DNA of 64,000 bases. Source: Halobacteriovorax sp. Lineage in GTDB: Bacteria; Bdellovibrionota; Bacteriovoracia; Bacteriovoracales; Bacteriovoracaceae. Location of the stretch: the NCBI GenBank assembly GCA_002720865.1, contig PBIO01000014.1, positions 991,793 to 1,055,792 of the forward strand. Reading direction: 5' to 3'. The position numbers and the translations under genes are program-made. Of this stretch, positions 33,407-42,321 are shown one piece after another. Numbering within the stretch: the stretch's first letter is position 1; the number at the start of each line of letters is the position of its first letter. The notes under the pieces were generated by a model, which saw only the letters and a program-made list of their open reading frames with translations, was not told the origin of the DNA and made no database searches.

Positions 33407-34126
33407 ATGAGATTATTTATTTGTCTTATTTTTGGGCTTAGCTTTACACCTGTATTTGGCAGTGAAGTCAGACTCGCAGTTGCAAGTAATTTTGCAAATC
33501 CCATAAAAGAGCTTATCCGAGAGTTTGAGAAAAACTCAGATATAAAAATAAAGCTATCTTTAGGCTCTACAGGTAAGCAGTATGCACAGATTCTTCAAGG
33601 CGCACCATTTGATCTTTTCTTAAGTGCTGATTCATTAAGGCCAAAACTACTTGAAGAAAAAGGAATTGGAGTTCGAAGCACAAGAAGTACCTACGCTGTA
33701 GGTAAGCTAGTTCTATGGACTCCTAAAATAAGAACTAGTTCCGAGCTTTTAAAGGATTTAAAAAATATTAACTTTAAGTATATATCTATAGCTAAACCAA
33801 AATTGGCACCCTATGGAAAACTGGCGAAAAACTATCTTCGGGAATTAGGGATTTGGAAGAAACTAAATAATAAAATGGTTCAAGGGCAAAATATCAATCA
33901 GGCCATGCAATTTGTTTTAAGTGGAAATGCACAGCTAGGACTTTTGGCTTATTCGCAGGTTAAGAACTTAAAGGGGAGCCTCATCAAATTAGATGACCGG
34001 TATAAAATAGCCCAACAGGTAATCTTACTCAAAGAGAGTACCTCAAATAGAAAATTTTTAAGTTTTTTAAAGTCTAATCAGGCTAAAAAAATTATTCAAG
34101 ACTTAGGCTATGAGGTTAGGCCGTGA
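33407..34126 (+). CDS. modA: Molybdate ABC transporter, substrate-binding protein
   Basis: A 239-residue periplasmic protein with a signal peptide (residues 1-17, ending VFGSE). It carries the ModA signatures VRLAVASNFANPIKELIREFE, LSLGSTGKQYAQILQGAPFDLFLSADSLRP and ISIAKPKLAPYGKLAKNYL. ModA captures molybdate or tungstate, using Ser residues in the ASN and GST loops. It is the first gene of modABC and overlaps modB by 4 bases. Molybdate would supply molybdenum-cofactor enzymes elsewhere in the genome. Confidence 0.94.
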   Translation: MRLFICLIFGLSFTPVFGSEVRLAVASNFANPIKELIREFEKNSDIKIKLSLGSTGKQYAQILQGAPFDLFLSADSLRPKLLEEKGIGVRSTRSTYAVGKLVLWTPKIRTSSELLKDLKNINFKYISIAKPKLAPYGKLAKNYLRELGIWKKLNNKMVQGQNINQAMQFVLSGNAQLGLLAYSQVKNLKGSLIKLDDRYKIAQQVILLKESTSNRKFLSFLKSNQAKKIIQDLGYEVRP

Positions 34127-34761
34127 GCGAGCAAGATTTAAATGCCATTTTCTTAACACTTAAGCTTGCGGGCCTATCGACGATCATTTTATTATTAGTC
34201 GGAACACCAATTGCTTGGTGGTTATCTAGAAGTAAGTTTAAATATAAGTTTTTAGTCGAAGCTTTTCTTACTCTTCCTTTGGTTCTACCTCCCACTGTCT
34301 TAGGCTTTTATTTATTATTGGCCCTAAGTCCTGTTGGTCTGGCCTTTAGCTTTACTGGCTTAGTTATTGGTTCAGTGGTTTACTCACTTCCTTTTGTCGT
34401 CGGTCCCTTACAAGATACTTTTGTCTCCCTTGGAAACAGACCTTTAGAAGTAGCGGCCACCCTAAGAGCGAAACCGATGGATCAATTCTTTTCTATTGTA
34501 TTACCCCTTTCTAGGTCCGGTTTTATTACTGGAGGTGTGCTTGGTTTTGCTCATACTTTAGGAGAGTTTGGGGTGGTCTTAATGATCGGTGGAAATATTC
34601 CTGGAGTTAGTCAGGTCTTATCCATTTCAATTTACGATCATGTAGAGTCGATGAATTACCAAGAGGCACATGTTTTGGCGGCTGGATTAATGGGGCTTTC
34701 TTTACTCATGTTAATCATTGTTTATTTTGTGAATAAACGCTTTAAGGTGGTTAAACTATGA
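34123..34761 (+). CDS. modB: Molybdate ABC transporter, permease
   Basis: A 212-residue inner-membrane protein with about five membrane segments. It starts at GTG overlapping the modA stop. LVLPPTVLGFYLLLALSPVG and the permease loop EVAATLRAKPMDQFFSIVLPLSRSGFITG (EAA motif, contacting ModC) are clear, and GFAHTLGEFGVVLMIGGNIPG is typical of ModB. It forms the channel with ModC as the motor. It overlaps modC by 4 bases. Confidence 0.94.
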   Translation: MSEQDLNAIFLTLKLAGLSTIILLLVGTPIAWWLSRSKFKYKFLVEAFLTLPLVLPPTVLGFYLLLALSPVGLAFSFTGLVIGSVVYSLPFVVGPLQDTFVSLGNRPLEVAATLRAKPMDQFFSIVLPLSRSGFITGGVLGFAHTLGEFGVVLMIGGNIPGVSQVLSISIYDHVESMNYQEAHVLAAGLMGLSLLMLIIVYFVNKRFKVVKL

Positions 34762-35813
34762 GTCTTGAAATTAAAGTCAATTATCATATTGAAAATTTTA
34801 TTTTGGATTTAGATTTAAGGCTCCCAAGTTCAGGCATCTCTGTCATCTTTGGGCCTTCCGGTTGTGGTAAGACAACTTTACTAAGAATTCTTGCAGGGTT
34901 GATTACCTCCTCTAAAAGCTCGATTAAAATAAATGATGAGTACTGGCAATCAGATTCACTTTTTTTAAAAGCCTATGAGAGAAGAGTTGGATATGTTTTT
35001 CAAGAACCAAGTCTCTTTTCACATTTAGATGTTAGAGGAAATATTCTCTATGGGTTCAATAGAATTCCTAGTGAAGAGAGAATTATTTCTGTGGATAAAG
35101 TCCTCAAGGTTCTTGAGTTAGAGCCACTATTGGATAGAAGAATCGAAGGTCTCTCAGGAGGAGAACAGCAAAGAGTCTCTATTGCTCGAGCTCTACTTAG
35201 TGGACCTGAGCTTTTATTAATGGATGAACCACTTTCAGGACTAGACTATAATCTTAAGAAAGAAATTATGCCTTATATGGAGTCTCTTTCAAAAGAATTT
35301 CTGATACCAATCATTTATGTAACGCATTCAATTGATGAAGTTGCACGTTTGGCTGATGAATTGGTTCTGTTAGATAGAGGTAGAGTTCATTCACAAGGCT
35401 CTGTTTTTGAGCAATTGAGTAAAATCGAAAGTGATCAAAGTAGATTAAATCTTATCGAAGGAAAAATTGAAAAGATAGACAAGCAAATGAGCTACTCGAC
35501 TTTAAAATTTGGAAATTCCGATTTTCTTATTCCGGGCATTGACTTTGAGCTTGGCCAAAGATTTAGACTACAGATTAAAGCTAAAGACATAAGCTTAGCT
35601 TTAGAAAGGCAGTTGGGCACAAGCATTCTAAATATCTTTGAATCGACCATTTTATCTCTTACTGAATTGGATACAGGGCAATGCCTAGTTAAGCTTAAAG
35701 TTGAAGAAGAGATTTTTTATTGCGAAATTACTAAGCTATCAAAAGAAAATTTAAGACTTGGCCCGCAAATGACTATTTTTGCGCAGATTAAAGCGGCTTC
35801 GATAACAAGGTAA
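34758..35813 (+). CDS. modC: Molybdate ABC transporter, ATP-binding protein
   Basis: A 351-residue ATPase. Walker A is FGPSGCGKTTLLRILAGL, the Q-loop is GYVFQEPSLFSH, the signature is LSGGEQQRVSIARALLSGPELLLMDEPLSGLD with Walker B, and the H-loop His follows in VTHSIDEVAR. After about residue 225 a regulatory domain follows; the C-terminal part (LQIKAKDISLALERQLGTSILNIFESTI) is a MOP/TOBE domain that senses molybdate. The length fits ModC (about 350). It ends the modABC operon. Confidence 0.94.
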   Translation: MSLEIKVNYHIENFILDLDLRLPSSGISVIFGPSGCGKTTLLRILAGLITSSKSSIKINDEYWQSDSLFLKAYERRVGYVFQEPSLFSHLDVRGNILYGFNRIPSEERIISVDKVLKVLELEPLLDRRIEGLSGGEQQRVSIARALLSGPELLLMDEPLSGLDYNLKKEIMPYMESLSKEFLIPIIYVTHSIDEVARLADELVLLDRGRVHSQGSVFEQLSKIESDQSRLNLIEGKIEKIDKQMSYSTLKFGNSDFLIPGIDFELGQRFRLQIKAKDISLALERQLGTSILNIFESTILSLTELDTGQCLVKLKVEEEIFYCEITKLSKENLRLGPQMTIFAQIKAASITR

Positions 35814-35871
35814 AAAGGTCGGATTTTGTTCTATTTCTAAATTCCCCTTGTTTATTTACCGATAAATACAG

Positions 35872-37482
35872 GTGAGAGTTTTTTTATTATTTTTACTATT
35901 TCTGGCTAGCTTTGAAGCGTTCTCTTGTGAGAAAGGAGTACAGGCCGTGGCAAGCGTTTGGAGCAAATTCTTTGGAAAAGCAGACGATGCTAAGGTCGTT
36001 GGAGCCAGTACTAGAGATATCAAAAAATATAAAAAGATAGTAAGCACCTCACCCGATAGTAAAAAAGCCTTGGCCTTACAAGAGAAAATTCTAAGTGACG
36101 ATGGAGTTTTAGATTTTTATAAAGGCCTTGATAAGTCTAATCAAAATGTGGTTCTTCGATTATCAACGAGTGACAATCCTGTAGATAAGAAAATTATAAA
36201 CTTTTTATCTAAGGCCGATAAAACGGAACTTAATAACTATATAAAAGAAATTCCTGGCCCAGGTATGGAGAGAATTAGGAATAAAGTATTATCAGGTTTT
36301 CCTGAAGATCAAATCCTAAAGGCCTTATCTCTTGAGGCCAAAGCATCAAGAATGTCACTCTATACTAAAATTTCTAAAGGAGAAGTGGAGTTGCTTAACT
36401 CTAATCTCTTTGCAAAAGTAGAAGTGGACCTTGGTCTGCCCGCCGGACTTCTAAAGACAGATGCAAGAGGAGTTCTTACCTTGGGAGATTTGAGTAAGGT
36501 TGATCCTAAGAAGTTAGATTCTCTTAGCGATTTTATTTCAAAATTTAATAAATTCAAATCGAATGTAAATTCCAATGACCTAGATAAGTTTTCAAAATAT
36601 GATGAACTTTTTGAAGTTTTGGGAATTCAAGATAAAGCTTTAAGACTCTCTTTAAAACAGAATGCCCTTGGGGACTTTGTTGTTCCAATGAGAAACTCTT
36701 GGGAAGTTCCAACTATTGTTGAACCTGTAGAGTCGATTTTAGGGGTAACTACTAAATACGATGGAACAAATTTGATAATAAAGGCCAAAGATGTACCGGA
36801 AGACCAATTAAGGGTTTTAGACAAAGCGATAAATGGGTTTAAAGAAACTCCAGATGCCTCGTTAAAATCTAAAACTTTGATTGAACAAGCTAGACAAAAG
36901 AAGTTTTTAGAGGCCTTTGAGTCACCACAATCCGTGAGAGAAAGTTTAGGTGTGAGAAAGGCATTAGCACCAACATCTGCTGATGACTTAAACTACCGAA
37001 TCCCACATTCGGATGCGCCAAAAGTTGGCTGGGAAAGAATAGATGTAACAAATGTTAATGGTAAAACCTCAGCTCTATCAGCAGATGAGATTAGCGAGGG
37101 TTACAAGAGAGTTATCTATAGAAATAATGGAGAGGGAAGATCAATAATTGAATTAAGAGACCCTAGTGGAAAAATTATTTCTCAAGAGATGATTGTCGCA
37201 AGAAATCCAAAAGACCCTGGTAAAGGAGTGGCCTTCTTTAGCTATGAAGATGGAAAACTCTCTAAAACATTTAGACCAAACCCTAGGGGAGGTCATATGG
37301 ATACGGGACATGGGTGTATGTCTTGTCATGGGGCCATGGAAAGAGCGACGGGTAAAATTATATCCTCATTCTTACCAAATGGAACAAAACGCTCACTGGG
37401 ATCTGTTCAGCATCCAACAGGAGAACTTCTTGATAAGGCCAATAGCAGTACAATTAAAGCCTTCGAGGAAGCTGCTAAATAG
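35872..37482 (+). CDS. Secreted protein with C-terminal CxxCH heme motif
   Basis: A 536-residue protein starting at GTG, with a signal peptide (residues 1-18, ending EAFSC). Most of the protein (residues about 30-400) is helical and of unknown family. Near residue 481 it has GHGCMSCHGAMERATG, a CxxCH c-type heme-attachment site, preceded by RPNPRGGHMDTGHG whose His or Met could be the second ligand. The region around the motif (residues about 380-530) begins with IPHSDAPKVGWERIDVTNVNG and looks like a separate domain. A single heme at the end of a long secreted protein is unusual. It is convergent with the OsmC-YcaO gene (8-base overlap). Confidence 0.75.
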   Translation: MRVFLLFLLFLASFEAFSCEKGVQAVASVWSKFFGKADDAKVVGASTRDIKKYKKIVSTSPDSKKALALQEKILSDDGVLDFYKGLDKSNQNVVLRLSTSDNPVDKKIINFLSKADKTELNNYIKEIPGPGMERIRNKVLSGFPEDQILKALSLEAKASRMSLYTKISKGEVELLNSNLFAKVEVDLGLPAGLLKTDARGVLTLGDLSKVDPKKLDSLSDFISKFNKFKSNVNSNDLDKFSKYDELFEVLGIQDKALRLSLKQNALGDFVVPMRNSWEVPTIVEPVESILGVTTKYDGTNLIIKAKDVPEDQLRVLDKAINGFKETPDASLKSKTLIEQARQKKFLEAFESPQSVRESLGVRKALAPTSADDLNYRIPHSDAPKVGWERIDVTNVNGKTSALSADEISEGYKRVIYRNNGEGRSIIELRDPSGKIISQEMIVARNPKDPGKGVAFFSYEDGKLSKTFRPNPRGGHMDTGHGCMSCHGAMERATGKIISSFLPNGTKRSLGSVQHPTGELLDKANSSTIKAFEEAAK

Positions 37483-39661
37483 GTTTTAAAGCTTTGGCCT
37501 TTTGAAGTTTTTGATAACTTTCAATTAGCCTTAGGTGCTTATCAAGACCTGACAAGTTTGAGTCTGTTGGTGTAAGTCCAAAAAAACGAATTTCACCGGA
37601 AAGGCTTTTAACCACTTTAGAAATCATATCAGTACCAAACATTCTATTTAGATTAGGTAGATAGTCTTCTAATGAAAGCTCTTCATCTAGTTCAATATCG
37701 AGCATTGTATTTAAGGCCCTATAATAGGATTTTCTCTCTGGAGAATTTTCATTAAAGGCATTGATAGCTTCAGCAAGTGGTTTGGCCTCTTCAAAGTTTT
37801 TAAGGGCCAGATAGTTAAGACATTTTAGCTCACCAATATTTAATTGTCCCCAAGCATCGTTCTCGTCGAACTCTATGCCGATTAACTCTGAGATTTTCAT
37901 AAAATCATCGATTTCACTTTCTTCTAGCTTTTCAGTTAGTTTCTCTAGTCTCGCCTCATCAAGAGAATGCAGGTTCAAGATATCCTCTCTAAAAAGAAGG
38001 GCCTGATTATGATTATCCCAAATAAGATCTTCGACTGGATAAATTTCTGAATAACCTGGAACGATTATTCTACAAGCACTGGCCCCGAGCTCTTCGTAGT
38101 CCGCAATATAAACTTCTTTTTCAAGCTGATTAAGAATATTCATTAAATAGTCATACTCTTCTTTGGTATCGCCAGAAAAATCCCATTCACAAAATTCATA
38201 CTCAGCTTTTTCACTAAAGAACTTCCAAGAGATAACCCCTGTCGAGTCGATAAAATGATCAATAATATTATTATGCTCGCTTACAGCAGCAGAGTTAAAA
38301 GTAGGTGGCTGAACATCGTTAAGACCTTCAAAACTTCTTCCTTGTAGTAACTCGGTAAGGCTTCTTTCAAGGGCCACTTCAAATTTCGGATGAGCACCAA
38401 AGGAGGGGAAGACCCCACCATTTTTTGGGTTCATTAAGGTGACACACATCACTGGAAATCGACCACCTAAAGAAGCATCTTTAACAACTATGGGAAAGCC
38501 TCTTTCTTCTAGTGTTTTTATCCCTTCCATAATCTTTGGATACTTATTTAGTACTTCTTGTGGCACATCAGGAAGTACGATTTCTTCAAGAATGATTTGA
38601 TTCTTAACAGCTCTTTCAAAAATCTCAGAGAGACATTGAACTCTGGCTTCGTACTTTGTATTTCCAGCACTCATACCATTGCTCACAAAGAGATTGGCTA
38701 TTAAGTTGACGGGAATAAAAACTTCTTTTTGATCTGATTGACGGATATAAGGAACAGCGCAAATTCCTCTGTCTTTTCTTCCAGAGTTTGTATCAATTAA
38801 GTGAGAGGCTAATAAATCTCCATCAGGATTGTAAAGAGAGTGCATTCTCTCATCCATAAGATCGATTGGAAGTTCATCTTTTTCGTTTGGTAAAAACCAT
38901 TTCTCCGTTGGATAATGAACGAAGTCTGAATTAGCAATCTCTTCACCAAGGTAATAATCACTATAAAAATAATTATTACTAATTCGTTCTAGATATTCAC
39001 CAAGAGCCGAACAAAGTGCAGCATCTTTTGTTGCTCCTTTCCCATTTGAAAAACACATGGGAGAGTCCGCGTCTCTTATATGAACAGACCAAACATTAGG
39101 AACAAGATTTCTCCAAGAAGCAATTTCGATTTTAATCCCAAGCTTGGTTAGAATCTCTGTCATATTCTCGATAGTTTCTTCAAGAGAGCAGTCTTTCCCA
39201 AGAATCATGGTTTGGGCTCCATCATTTGAGCCACTCTCGTACATAAGGGCAGAGTCATCTTTACCCAATACGTTTTGAGTTTCGATCTTAAAAGTTGGTC
39301 CCGTTTGAATGGTCTTTTTAACTGTACAGCGGTCGATAGATCTTAGAATTCCTTCGCGGTCTTTTTCAGAAATACTTTCAGGCAGCTCTACTTGAATATG
39401 AAAAGTTTGATTATATCTATTCTCTGGATCGATAATATTATTTTGAGTTAGCTTTATATCTTCTGTTGGAATCTTACGAGCTAGACAATAAACCTTAACA
39501 AAATAGGCCGCGCATAATGCTGATGAAGCCAGGAAGTAATCAAAGGGTCCCGGTGCAGTACCATCACCTTTGTAGCGAACGGGTTGATCCGTAACAACTC
39601 TAAAGTCGTCAAAGAGGGCCTCAAGCCTAAGATTGTCTAAGAAACGTACGTTTATTTGCAT
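37475..39661 (-). CDS. OsmC-YcaO fusion protein
   Basis: A 728-residue protein. Residues about 1-130 form an OsmC-like domain (VTDQPVRYKGDGTAPGPFDYF, SSALCAAYFVKVYCLARKI with the redox Cys). From about residue 160 the YcaO domain follows: SPMCFSNGKGATKDAALCSALGEYLERISNNYF holds the ATP/Mg-binding Glu and Arg, and SAGNTKYEARVQCLSEIFERAVKNQ is the second conserved block. YcaO ATPases activate amides of peptide backbones; E. coli YcaO supports methylthiolation of ribosomal protein S12. OsmC domains reduce organic hydroperoxides. The same fusion is known in other proteobacteria. Start 39661 gives the conserved N-terminus; a GTG at 39679 is possible. Confidence 0.88.
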   Translation of the reverse strand: MQINVRFLDNLRLEALFDDFRVVTDQPVRYKGDGTAPGPFDYFLASSALCAAYFVKVYCLARKIPTEDIKLTQNNIIDPENRYNQTFHIQVELPESISEKDREGILRSIDRCTVKKTIQTGPTFKIETQNVLGKDDSALMYESGSNDGAQTMILGKDCSLEETIENMTEILTKLGIKIEIASWRNLVPNVWSVHIRDADSPMCFSNGKGATKDAALCSALGEYLERISNNYFYSDYYLGEEIANSDFVHYPTEKWFLPNEKDELPIDLMDERMHSLYNPDGDLLASHLIDTNSGRKDRGICAVPYIRQSDQKEVFIPVNLIANLFVSNGMSAGNTKYEARVQCLSEIFERAVKNQIILEEIVLPDVPQEVLNKYPKIMEGIKTLEERGFPIVVKDASLGGRFPVMCVTLMNPKNGGVFPSFGAHPKFEVALERSLTELLQGRSFEGLNDVQPPTFNSAAVSEHNNIIDHFIDSTGVISWKFFSEKAEYEFCEWDFSGDTKEEYDYLMNILNQLEKEVYIADYEELGASACRIIVPGYSEIYPVEDLIWDNHNQALLFREDILNLHSLDEARLEKLTEKLEESEIDDFMKISELIGIEFDENDAWGQLNIGELKCLNYLALKNFEEAKPLAEAINAFNENSPERKSYYRALNTMLDIELDEELSLEDYLPNLNRMFGTDMISKVVKSLSGEIRFFGLTPTDSNLSGLDKHLRLIESYQKLQKAKALKPI

Positions 39662-39744
39662 AGTAAGGAGTTTTAGCACCTTAGGAATGGCTTAAAAAAC
39701 GAGCAGGAATTAATTACAAGGGGTTGCTATAACGGCCTGTGCGC

Positions 39745-40149
39745 CTAGTCATTAACTACGCATTCGGCCTGATACTGCTTACCCTTATAGGTTAAATAGG
39801 AGTTTCCTGTAGGAATAGGGTGGTTTGCGGCCAGTGAGAGAAAGTCGTACTTATAACTCTGTCCACCTGCCGGTCTTAATTCAAAGATAAGAACCCTCTT
39901 TCCTTCAAGCCTATCAATAAAAAAGGCTCCGTAGCTAAAGACAGAATTGATACTCTGAACCGTTTGTCCAGACTCAAAAACCTTCATGGTTACCCAGGCA
40001 TCAGTGTAGTTCCCACCGGCCAGCTCCACTTCTGCCTCAAGAGAAAAGTTCAATTTTGAATCTTCCCAGGGGCTACATTTAACAACATAGTCATTGGCGA
40101 AGGATGATTGAAGGGCAAAAAGGCATAATAGTGGGATTAGAGTTTTCAT
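39745..40149 (-). CDS. Small secreted beta-rich protein
   Basis: A 134-residue protein with a signal peptide (residues 1-18, ending SSFAN). The mature part is beta-rich (LNFSLEAEVELAGG, AWVTMKVFESGQTV, KRVLIFELRPAGGQSYKYDF) with a Cys pair (VKCSPW and AECVVND). It may be a small periplasmic binding domain. The start follows TATTCT by 6 bases without Shine-Dalgarno, so it may be leaderless. The family is not recognised. It lies downstream of the lipid operon, 30 bases from it, but has its own promoter. Confidence 0.65.
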   Translation of the reverse strand: MKTLIPLLCLFALQSSFANDYVVKCSPWEDSKLNFSLEAEVELAGGNYTDAWVTMKVFESGQTVQSINSVFSYGAFFIDRLEGKRVLIFELRPAGGQSYKYDFLSLAANHPIPTGNSYLTYKGKQYQAECVVND

Positions 40150-40178
40150 GAAAATAGAATAGGAATAAAAACCTAAAA

Positions 40179-40601
40179 TTAAAAGTAAGTATTCACAATA
40201 TCCAAGGTAATCCCTTGGTCTCCGAAGTGATCGGCATGAAAGATTTCAATAGCTTGCATTTGATTTTTTTTGATCAACGCGCAAGTTTCATCTTTTATTG
40301 TGACCAGTGAATAGTTCATTTTATTAGCCTCTGTTAAAGACTCAATTGGTTTTACGTCACCAAATGCGGAGGCGAGTAGGCTCGCGGCCACATGACTTCC
40401 TGAGGATTCATTTTTTGGGATCAGTTTTTTAGCTTCTTCAAAATTTGAATCATCAATGGGAATAATTTTAAGACCCTCTTTTTCTAAGGTAAAACCATAG
40501 GGACAGTGAAGGCACTTAGTTTTACAACAGGAGCCTCTATTGCGTAGAAACTTAGAGGTTTTTACATCAAGGCCATCTTTTCTATATGTGAGCTCATCCA
40601 T
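40179..40601 (-). CDS. Cys-rich protein with DUF5522-like motif
   Basis: A 140-residue cytoplasmic protein, last gene of the five-gene lipid operon. RNRGSCCKTKCLHCPYGF (residues about 21-38) has five Cys in the order CC-x3-C-x2-C and resembles the DUF5522 pattern (G-x-C-C-x-x-x-C-x-H-C-P-Y). The remaining part is unlike that family. It begins with the TAATG overlap of the acyltransferase stop. It may bind a metal or an iron-sulfur cluster and serve as redox partner or regulator of the P450 or desaturase; this is inference. Confidence 0.65.
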   Translation of the reverse strand: MDELTYRKDGLDVKTSKFLRNRGSCCKTKCLHCPYGFTLEKEGLKIIPIDDSNFEEAKKLIPKNESSGSHVAASLLASAFGDVKPIESLTEANKMNYSLVTIKDETCALIKKNQMQAIEIFHADHFGDQGITLDIVNTYF

Positions 40602-41716
40602 TAATAATTACCTTTTAAGAATCGATCAATCATCTTTTCCTTAACCACAAAGTGAAAAATTAAGGTGGAACCAATAAGGCTTGTGATTGTTACAAGGGGA
40701 AACTTTATCATCCAATTCATATCAATTCGATTAAAAATGATATGAAGAACTATAATAATTGGCAGGTGTATTAAATAGACAAAATAAGAAGCATCTACAA
40801 AATAACTAATACTTTTATTGGGCTTATTAAAATAATTTTTAAACGAGTAGATAGTTCCTAGCACCATTGTCCATGTGGCCAGCCCTCCCATTAAATTCAA
40901 AATCCAAATAGGAAGATTATGACCTGCAAAACCTAGATGAGTATCAACTTCCAGGTAGGCCCTTAAAGTTGCAAAGCCAACTCCCGCTGCAAGTAAGGCG
41001 AGGGAGGCTGTTTTAGATAAGCTATGCTCTTTAAAATTAAAGAGCTTCCAGCCAAAGAAAAAGAAAGTCCCATAGTAGGTGAATAGTGAAATCATAGGAT
41101 ACATCTTAAAGGGCTGATCAACCCAATGGGATTTCATTAAAAAGAGGCTAAGAAAACTTGCTGAAAAACAAATAAGTATTAAAAGTGAATACCTTGGAAT
41201 TTTGAAATTGATTAAATTTCTTAAAGGAACACTGATTAATGAAAAGACGTATAAATACATAAGGAACCAGAGATGTCCCCAATTTGGAGGATGTCTAAAT
41301 TTCTCCTCTGTGGCAGGGGCGAAGAAGTTCTCCATGCCGTATTGAATGAGAAAAGGAAAATCAAGAGCGTAGAGCTTATCTGGAACTTCCATCAAGACCC
41401 AGGCCATTTTGAGAGGAACGATTAGGAGAATAAAGAAAACCAGTAAGGGGTAAAGCAGTCTTCGAGTTCTTTTTTGAAGGAACAAACCACTATCAATTGT
41501 AAGCGCGGTAAAGAAACCACTGATCACGAAAAATAAGGGCATTCTAAAGAGTCTAAGAAAATCTAATCCAATATCAATTAAGTATGAATGGCTTGGGTCT
41601 TTTAAAACCCAGTGATACTCAATTTGTCCGTAGGCCAAACAGGCATGGAGGGGAATTCCCAGCAACATGGCAATGGCCCTTAGATAATCAAAGTAGTGAT
41701 ATCTAACTTTATTCAT
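40601..41716 (-). CDS. Acyltransferase-3 family membrane protein (OpgC-like)
   Basis: A 371-residue inner-membrane protein with about ten membrane segments. The N-terminus YFDYLRAIAMLLGIPLHACLAYGQ contains the D-x-x-R-A and the catalytic His of the acyl_transf_3 family. FFVISGFFTALTIDSGLFLQKRTRRLLYPLLVF is the next signature, and NWGHLWFLMYLYVFSLISVPL is the third. Such proteins O-acylate glycans or lipid headgroups. I chose ATG 41716, which overlaps the previous stop by ATGA. The partner genes suggest a fatty-acyl or isoprenoid-lipid substrate. Confidence 0.85.
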   Translation of the reverse strand: MNKVRYHYFDYLRAIAMLLGIPLHACLAYGQIEYHWVLKDPSHSYLIDIGLDFLRLFRMPLFFVISGFFTALTIDSGLFLQKRTRRLLYPLLVFFILLIVPLKMAWVLMEVPDKLYALDFPFLIQYGMENFFAPATEEKFRHPPNWGHLWFLMYLYVFSLISVPLRNLINFKIPRYSLLILICFSASFLSLFLMKSHWVDQPFKMYPMISLFTYYGTFFFFGWKLFNFKEHSLSKTASLALLAAGVGFATLRAYLEVDTHLGFAGHNLPIWILNLMGGLATWTMVLGTIYSFKNYFNKPNKSISYFVDASYFVYLIHLPIIIVLHIIFNRIDMNWMIKFPLVTITSLIGSTLIFHFVVKEKMIDRFLKGNY

Positions 41717-42321
41717 AGGGCCTGCACCAAGGTGAAAAGATGAATCCATAGGAAAATATTTAAAAGTTCGGCCACCCAGGGCTTTAGAAAAAGTGTACTA
41801 AACATGATTAAAAAACCATAGGTAACTAAGTTATAACCAATTGTGGGACTAGTTCCCACATAGATAAATGTAGCCCCTAAAACAAATGAAGAGAGGACTA
41901 TGAAAATGCCTCCGTACAGATCTTTTTTTTCGTCACCAAAGAAATGAAGGATCAGCCAAAGAAGAATTGAGACTGCGGTTAGAATATTGAAGAGCAAAGC
42001 CTTTTCCGGAAGTATGCTTATGGCCAAGTGAAATCTAACAACTATGGCCAAGGCAAAACTTACGACAGAGAAAGTTATCAAAGTTGAGGGCTCAAAGTAT
42101 TTAACTTGAAAGTTTCCTTCCTCAACAGCTCTTTTATTTTCCCATGCAAAAAATATTTGACCTACCCCTTCAAACATAAAGAGTAGGAGAAAATGAACCT
42201 GATCTTTCATAAGAAAAGCTAGAATGATGAAGACAATGGCGGATAGTGCTTGGAAGAGTGCCGTTAGCTCCTTTCCTTTTTTTCCATATGAACGTTTATA
42301 GATTGTCTCCATCAAACTCAT
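41713..42321 (-). CDS. Membrane protein of unknown family
   Basis: A 202-residue inner-membrane protein with about six membrane segments (for example ALSAIVFIILAFLM, LITFSVVSFALAIVV and FNILTAVSILLWLIL). There is no signal peptide. It overlaps both neighbours through ATGA, so its production is tied to the P450 upstream and the acyltransferase downstream. No family is recognised. It may present or transport the lipid handled by the operon, or serve as an electron-transfer partner; the latter has no sequence support (no heme or Cys motifs). Confidence 0.7.
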   Translation of the reverse strand: MSLMETIYKRSYGKKGKELTALFQALSAIVFIILAFLMKDQVHFLLLFMFEGVGQIFFAWENKRAVEEGNFQVKYFEPSTLITFSVVSFALAIVVRFHLAISILPEKALLFNILTAVSILLWLILHFFGDEKKDLYGGIFIVLSSFVLGATFIYVGTSPTIGYNLVTYGFLIMFSTLFLKPWVAELLNIFLWIHLFTLVQAL

